9,485 nucleotides of DNA from Candidatus Methanofilum arcanum. GTDB taxonomy: Archaea; Halobacteriota; Methanomicrobia; Methanomicrobiales; Methanospirillaceae. The notes below the pieces were generated by a model. The model did not search any database, had not been told where the DNA came from, and was given only the letters and a program-made list of their open reading frames with translations. Shown here one piece after another: positions 5,706 to 9,485 of this stretch. The stretch is from positions 1 through 9,485 of the forward strand of contig JAITWW010000058.1 in assembly GCA_031285085.1 (NCBI GenBank), in the 5' to 3' direction. The number at the start of each line of letters is the position of its first letter. Positions within the stretch are counted from its first letter, which is position 1. The translations under genes were made by a program, and so were the position numbers.

Positions 5706-6604
5706 ATATCTCTTTTCCCTCTGCATCCTATGATGACATCACTGCACCTTCCCTCCTTGTAGAGGACACAAAACGCCGCCTTATTGTTGCTGATCTTCAT
5801 TTTGGCATCGAATCAGAACTCAATAACAAAGGATTTTATATTCCAAGTCAGGCGAGAGAACGCAAAGCGAGACTTCTTGATCTTATTAAAAAAACAGAAC
5901 CTGAACATCTTATTATTCTTGGTGATGTCAAGCATAGAATTCCTGGAACATCAAGGCAGGAATTTAGTGAACTCCCCTTTTTCTTTGAAAAGATCAGAAA
6001 ATATGTACCAATCACCGTCTGCCTTGGAAACCATGATCCAGGACTTGAGCAGTTTCTTTATCCTCATGAGATAGCTCCCAAAGCTGGTATTATACTCGAT
6101 GAGATATCCTATATGCATGGCCATACGCGTCCATCACCAGATTTTTTCGGTACACTCATTATATGTGGTCATCATCATCCAACAATAGGACTCTATGATG
6201 GAATCGGCATTGGGTTTCGTTCGCCATGTTTTGTGCTTGCAAAACTCAATGATAGCATATGGGATCGAAGCACAGAGGACACTGAAAAAATAAAAAGGAG
6301 AAGATTGAGATCTGAAAAAACAACAACAGATCAACAAGAGACAAAGCCAGATTTAGATCGAGAATCAGATCCAGATGGAGAAAAAACCCTTTTTATTCCC
6401 AAGGGAACTCAGGAAACTCGTGTTCTCATCATGCCTGCATTTAATGAGTGTGTAGGATATGATCTTCGTCAGACAGTTCTTCGCCCATTTTCTCCGATAT
6501 CGCGTGCAATAGAGAAAGAAACTGCTGAGGTTATGCTTCTTGATGGCACCTATGCAGGAGATCTAGAATCTATGATACGATCGTTTCGGGATCCATCAAG
6601 ATGA
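5702..6604 (+). CDS. Calcineurin-like metallophosphoesterase (COG1407 / RPA-associated phosphoesterase)
   Basis: A two-metal phosphoesterase, predicted to hydrolyse phosphoester bonds in the cytoplasm. The genomic link to an RPA-associated protein and a helicase suggests a nucleic-acid substrate, which is not proven. All metal-site motifs are present in order: ADLHFG (30-35; D31, H33), GDVKH (74-78), GNHD (109-112), HGHTRP (139-144) and CGHHHP (155-160). VLIMPAFNECVGYD (241-254) is the usual C-terminal signature. Odd: residues about 184-232 form a hydrophilic, Lys/Arg/Asp/Glu/Thr-rich stretch between the GFRSPCFVLAKL strand and VLIMPAF, which makes the protein about 50 residues longer than typical members. 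It keeps frame and does not touch the active site, so it is probably a disordered surface loop. The gene starts 49 bases after its upstream neighbour and its TGA overlaps the helicase ATG. Confidence 0.9.
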   Translation: MNISFPSASYDDITAPSLLVEDTKRRLIVADLHFGIESELNNKGFYIPSQARERKARLLDLIKKTEPEHLIILGDVKHRIPGTSRQEFSELPFFFEKIRKYVPITVCLGNHDPGLEQFLYPHEIAPKAGIILDEISYMHGHTRPSPDFFGTLIICGHHHPTIGLYDGIGIGFRSPCFVLAKLNDSIWDRSTEDTEKIKRRRLRSEKTTTDQQETKPDLDRESDPDGEKTLFIPKGTQETRVLIMPAFNECVGYDLRQTVLRPFSPISRAIEKETAEVMLLDGTYAGDLESMIRSFRDPSR

Positions 6605-9372
6605 CACAGCCCTCTTTTCACCCAAAAATAGTTGAGACGATAAAAAAGCGGGGATTTACTGAATTTTCCGAGATCCAGAAGAGAGCAATTCCTCCAATCC
6701 TCAAAAGAGAACATATCCTCATCATCGCTCCAACTGGGACGGGAAAGACTGAGACTGCCATGATTCCTGTCTTCAACCATATGCTCTCAAGCACGGGACC
6801 AGGATTTACCACACTCTACATCACCCCTCTTCGCGCACTGAACCGGGATATCCAAAAAAGAATGGAGTGGTGGTGCCATGAACTTGGTCTTACCATTGGA
6901 GTTCGGCATGGTGACACCACACAACATGAACGCAGAAAGCAGACTCTTCATCCCCCTGATCTGCTAATCACCACTCCTGAGACCATTCAGGCTATATTTA
7001 TGGGTTCTGTGCTTCGAAACCATCTAAAAAGCGTAAAATATGTTGTTATTGATGAGATCCATGACCTCGCAGGAACAAAACGAGGAGCTCAGCTCGTTGT
7101 TGCACTTGAGCGTATTGTATCCTATGCAGGTGACTTTCAGCGTATTGGCCTCTCTGCAACTGTTGGAAATCCAAAAGATATCGCAACATATCTCTGTCCC
7201 TCAAAGCCTGTCTCTATTGTTGAGGTTACAGCATTCAAGCAGATCTCGCTCAACTATGTTATTACTGGTGAACAATTTGAACAGCAAGTGAAAAGTGTTG
7301 AAAAGTGCATTGAGAACGAGCCATCATCGCTTCTTTTTGTGAATACGAGGTCAACAGCAGAAGCACTTGGTCACGCCCTCATCAAACGAGATCGCCTCTT
7401 CAAAAAGAGAACAAAAAGCGAAACAAGGAAAGAAGAGAACGAAGGGGAAAAAGAAGAGAGAAGTGCCGTTGCTGTCGATGTTCACCACGGTTCTCTTTCT
7501 CGTGATATTAGAATTGAAGCAGAAGAGCGATTCAAAGAAGGAAGGATAAAATGCCTCATCTGCACCTCATCCATGGAGCTTGGCATCGATATTGGCCATG
7601 TTGGCCATGTCTTTCAGTTTGGATCCCCTCGTGAGGTGCATCGGATGGTGCAGCGTGTCGGACGTGCTGGCCATCAGATCGGGCGTATCTCATATGGCAC
7701 ACTCATTGCAACAGGGTTTGATGATCTCTTAGAATCACTTGTTATTGGAAGAAGAGTGCATACAGGGGAGATCGAGGCCATTACACCGATTACCTTTGCG
7801 GGAGATGTGCTAGCAAACCAGATAGCAGCCATGATTGTGGAGTACGGAGAGATTCCTCTGCAAACAGTTATTGATATCGTCAGACGTTCCTCTGCATTTT
7901 ATGGAGATGAGGCAACGTCCCTTACCATTTCAGTACTTGAGCAGATGGAGAAGCATTACCTTGTTCGCCGTGAAGGAGATCTTCTCATAAAGACTGGGCG
8001 AGCACGGAGATATCTCACAGGAAATCTCTCAATGATTACAGATGAACGCAAGTTTCCAATCATTGACATCGTCTCGCGAAAGGTTGTTGGATCTCTTGAT
8101 GAATCATTTGTACTTACGAATCTGCATACGGGTGCAGTATTCATAGCACGAGGTCAGCTCTGGCGCATTTTGGAGATGGAAGAAGGAGTTATTCGTGTCG
8201 AACCTGCAAAAAATGCACAGGGTGATCCTCCAGCATGGGAAGGAGAGCAGATTCCTGTTCCATTTGCAGTTTCGCAGGAGGTTGGAAAACTCCGAAGAAC
8301 GCGAAAAATTGAGGCATACACAGATAGTGAGATCTGCATAAGGTATGCAGAAGGATACTTCAAGATGCTTGATGCAAACCGCACAAAGGTTCCAACAGAT
8401 CTCCTGGTAACGCTTGAAAAAAGTCAGGATGGCATTGTCATTAATCTCTGTGCTGGCCATCAGACAAATGAAGCAGTTGGGAGAGTTTTGTCTGTTTTAC
8501 TGTCTGCACGATTTGGATCTACGATTGGTATGGAGATTGATGCCTATCGAATCTTACTTCATGTGCCTAGCGAGGTCACGGTAAAGACGATCACTGAACT
8601 CTTTTTGGAAACAGATCCTGCCCATATAAATGCCATTCTTAAGCTTGCGTTAAAGCGGACCTCCCTTTTTAAATGGAAGCTTGTGCAGGTTGCAAAAAAG
8701 TTTGGAGCAATCGATCCAGATGCAGATTATGAGCGTATGAGCATACACAGGCTCTCTGAGATCTTTTCTATGCTTGCAATTCAGAATGAGACATATCGTG
8801 AATTATTTTCACGATACATGGATGTCTGGCATGCAGAGGAGATATTTTCAAAGCTGCAAGCGGGAGAGATTGAGATTGCATATTGCCCTCCAAGTATGAT
8901 TGGTGCTGCTGGTCTCTTCTCATCACGAGATCAGGTGCCTCCACCAACAGCAGATCAGGCTGTTATTGCAACACTGAAGCACCGGCTTATGTCTCAAGAG
9001 ATTATCCTTGCCTGCATGTACTGTAAAGAATGGAAGACAAAAACAACCATCGAACGAGCCCCAGAACAACCTGTTTGTCCGTTTTGTCAGGCAAAGCTTG
9101 TCGCTGCAATCAAACCTTATGAGGAGGAAAATTTGAGTATTCTCAAAAAGAAAGAGAAGGAAAAAGAAGAAAAGGCAATTGAAAGGCGCCTTATGATGAA
9201 TGCAAATATCATATTATCATCTGGAAAGAAGGCAATGATCGTGCTTGCAGCAAAAGGAGTTGGGCCAGACACTGCCTCACGGATCCTGGCAAAGCAGTAT
9301 GAAGGAGATGCACTGTATAAAGAGATACTTGTCGCAGAACGAAATTATATCAGAACACATCGGTTCTGGTAA
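6601..9372 (+). CDS. lhr: Lhr-type DEAD/DEAH superfamily 2 helicase with C-terminal zinc-ribbon and HhH-like tail
   Basis: A large ATP-dependent nucleic-acid helicase of the Lhr family, expected to act in DNA repair/replication or on RNA-DNA structures. Helicase core: GFTEFSEIQKRAIPPIL (18-34, Q-motif like), Walker A APTGTGKT (43-50), TPLRALNRD (75-83), TTPET (124-128), DEIH (151-154), LSATVGNP (184-191), LLFVNTRSTAE (244-254), HHGSLSRDIR (295-304), TSSMELGIDIG (322-332) and QRVGRAGH (351-358). The Lhr winged-helix and domain-4 region follows (about 390-795). The tail has a probable zinc site, CxxC 805/808 and 826/829, a Lys/Glu-rich helix (about 840-862) and a helix-hairpin-helix-like GKKAMIVLAAKGVGPDTASRILAK (875-898). 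A charged insert (about 264-289) splits the second RecA domain just before the HHGSLSRD motif. The ATG overlaps the phosphoesterase stop (ATGA), so the two are co-translated. Length (923) suits archaeal Lhr; the aLhr2 versus aLhr1 subtype is not settled by eye. Confidence 0.93.
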   Translation: MTQPSFHPKIVETIKKRGFTEFSEIQKRAIPPILKREHILIIAPTGTGKTETAMIPVFNHMLSSTGPGFTTLYITPLRALNRDIQKRMEWWCHELGLTIGVRHGDTTQHERRKQTLHPPDLLITTPETIQAIFMGSVLRNHLKSVKYVVIDEIHDLAGTKRGAQLVVALERIVSYAGDFQRIGLSATVGNPKDIATYLCPSKPVSIVEVTAFKQISLNYVITGEQFEQQVKSVEKCIENEPSSLLFVNTRSTAEALGHALIKRDRLFKKRTKSETRKEENEGEKEERSAVAVDVHHGSLSRDIRIEAEERFKEGRIKCLICTSSMELGIDIGHVGHVFQFGSPREVHRMVQRVGRAGHQIGRISYGTLIATGFDDLLESLVIGRRVHTGEIEAITPITFAGDVLANQIAAMIVEYGEIPLQTVIDIVRRSSAFYGDEATSLTISVLEQMEKHYLVRREGDLLIKTGRARRYLTGNLSMITDERKFPIIDIVSRKVVGSLDESFVLTNLHTGAVFIARGQLWRILEMEEGVIRVEPAKNAQGDPPAWEGEQIPVPFAVSQEVGKLRRTRKIEAYTDSEICIRYAEGYFKMLDANRTKVPTDLLVTLEKSQDGIVINLCAGHQTNEAVGRVLSVLLSARFGSTIGMEIDAYRILLHVPSEVTVKTITELFLETDPAHINAILKLALKRTSLFKWKLVQVAKKFGAIDPDADYERMSIHRLSEIFSMLAIQNETYRELFSRYMDVWHAEEIFSKLQAGEIEIAYCPPSMIGAAGLFSSRDQVPPPTADQAVIATLKHRLMSQEIILACMYCKEWKTKTTIERAPEQPVCPFCQAKLVAAIKPYEEENLSILKKKEKEKEEKAIERRLMMNANIILSSGKKAMIVLAAKGVGPDTASRILAKQYEGDALYKEILVAERNYIRTHRFW

Positions 9373-9375
9373 ATG

Positions 9376-9402
9376 GTTGTTATTGTTTTTAATATGTATT
9401 TT
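9376..9402 (+). terminator. T-rich terminator after the helicase gene
   Basis: Immediately after the TAA (9370-9372) the plus strand becomes T-rich, with a T5 run at 9386-9390 and a T4 run at 9399-9402 and no strong hairpin. This fits archaeal T-run termination at the end of the operon. Confidence 0.5.
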
Positions 9403-9485
9403 ATAACTACTTATTAAATAATATTTTATTAACTATTAGGTTGTGCACATGCACCATATGCCCTAGGAGGATACTCGTTTTCAAA
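9403..9485. promoter_or_regulatory. AT-rich leader with a small palindrome and AGGAGG, possibly of a downstream gene
   Basis: TTATTAAATAATATTTTATTAA (about 9411-9432) could supply a TATA box. GTGCA (9443-9447) and TGCAC (9450-9454) form a small inverted repeat with a 2-base centre, possibly an operator. AGGAGG (9465-9470) resembles a ribosome site, but no ATG, GTG or TTG follows it before the window ends, so any gene it serves would start at or beyond the edge; the spacing is already long. Confidence 0.3.

Noticed and set aside
7367..7549. Lys-rich 60-residue frame inside the helicase gene
   Set aside because: It is an off-frame reading of the A-rich charged insert; the helicase frame carries the conserved motifs on both sides.
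8104..8460. 118-residue minus-strand frame inside the helicase gene
   Set aside because: It lies antisense to a well-conserved gene, has no recognisable domain and no promoter or ribosome site.
9449..9466. Start of a downstream gene at ATG 9449 or 9458
   Set aside because: Both run in frame into TAG at 9464-9466 after a few codons.

Overview
The window looks like a piece of a methanogenic archaeal genome, probably Methanomicrobiales-like. The evidence is a CobB/CfbB-type amidase (the family that makes the F430 and cobamide precursors), the archaeal-only trio RPA-associated protein / phosphoesterase / Lhr-type helicase, T-rich archaeal-style terminators, and gene starts that either carry GGAGAG-type ribosome sites or look leaderless. 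Base composition is moderate (mid-40s % GC by eye). Genus-level placement is inference only.

Layout: (1) 65-1375, plus strand: a nucleobase/xanthine-uracil permease (NCS2) that keeps the fold but has lost the two glutamates that bind substrate in UraA. (2) 1376-1882: a 507-base gap with hairpins, a T7 run, a doubtful 60-codon ORF, and the decayed 3' end of a DUF4411 (PIN-like toxin) gene with two in-frame stops. (3) 1883-3217, minus strand: cobyrinate / Ni-sirohydrochlorin a,c-diamide synthase. (4) 3218-3426: a divergent promoter region. (5) 3427-4680, plus: an AAA_14 + DUF4143 ATPase of the kind that is scattered and patchily distributed in archaea. (6) 4777-9372, plus: an operon-like block of an RPA-associated OB-fold protein, a calcineurin-like phosphoesterase and a 923-residue Lhr-type helicase. 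(7) 9373-9485: a T-rich terminator and an AT-rich leader, probably of a gene that begins beyond the window.

The last block is the coherent functional unit. The RPA-associated protein would act with single-stranded DNA binding protein, the phosphoesterase is a probable nuclease or phosphatase of the same pathway, and the helicase would unwind or remodel nucleic acid. The genes are physically coupled: the helicase start overlaps the phosphoesterase stop (ATGA), and a 17-codon mini-ORF exactly bridges the only gap in the block. The large RPA subunit that often heads this block in other Euryarchaeota is not in the window; the ATPase gene lies where it might be expected. I did not find an obviously new multi-gene defence system. 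The most worthwhile leads are the substrate-site-less permease, the bridging mini-ORF, and the charged low-complexity inserts in three separate genes.
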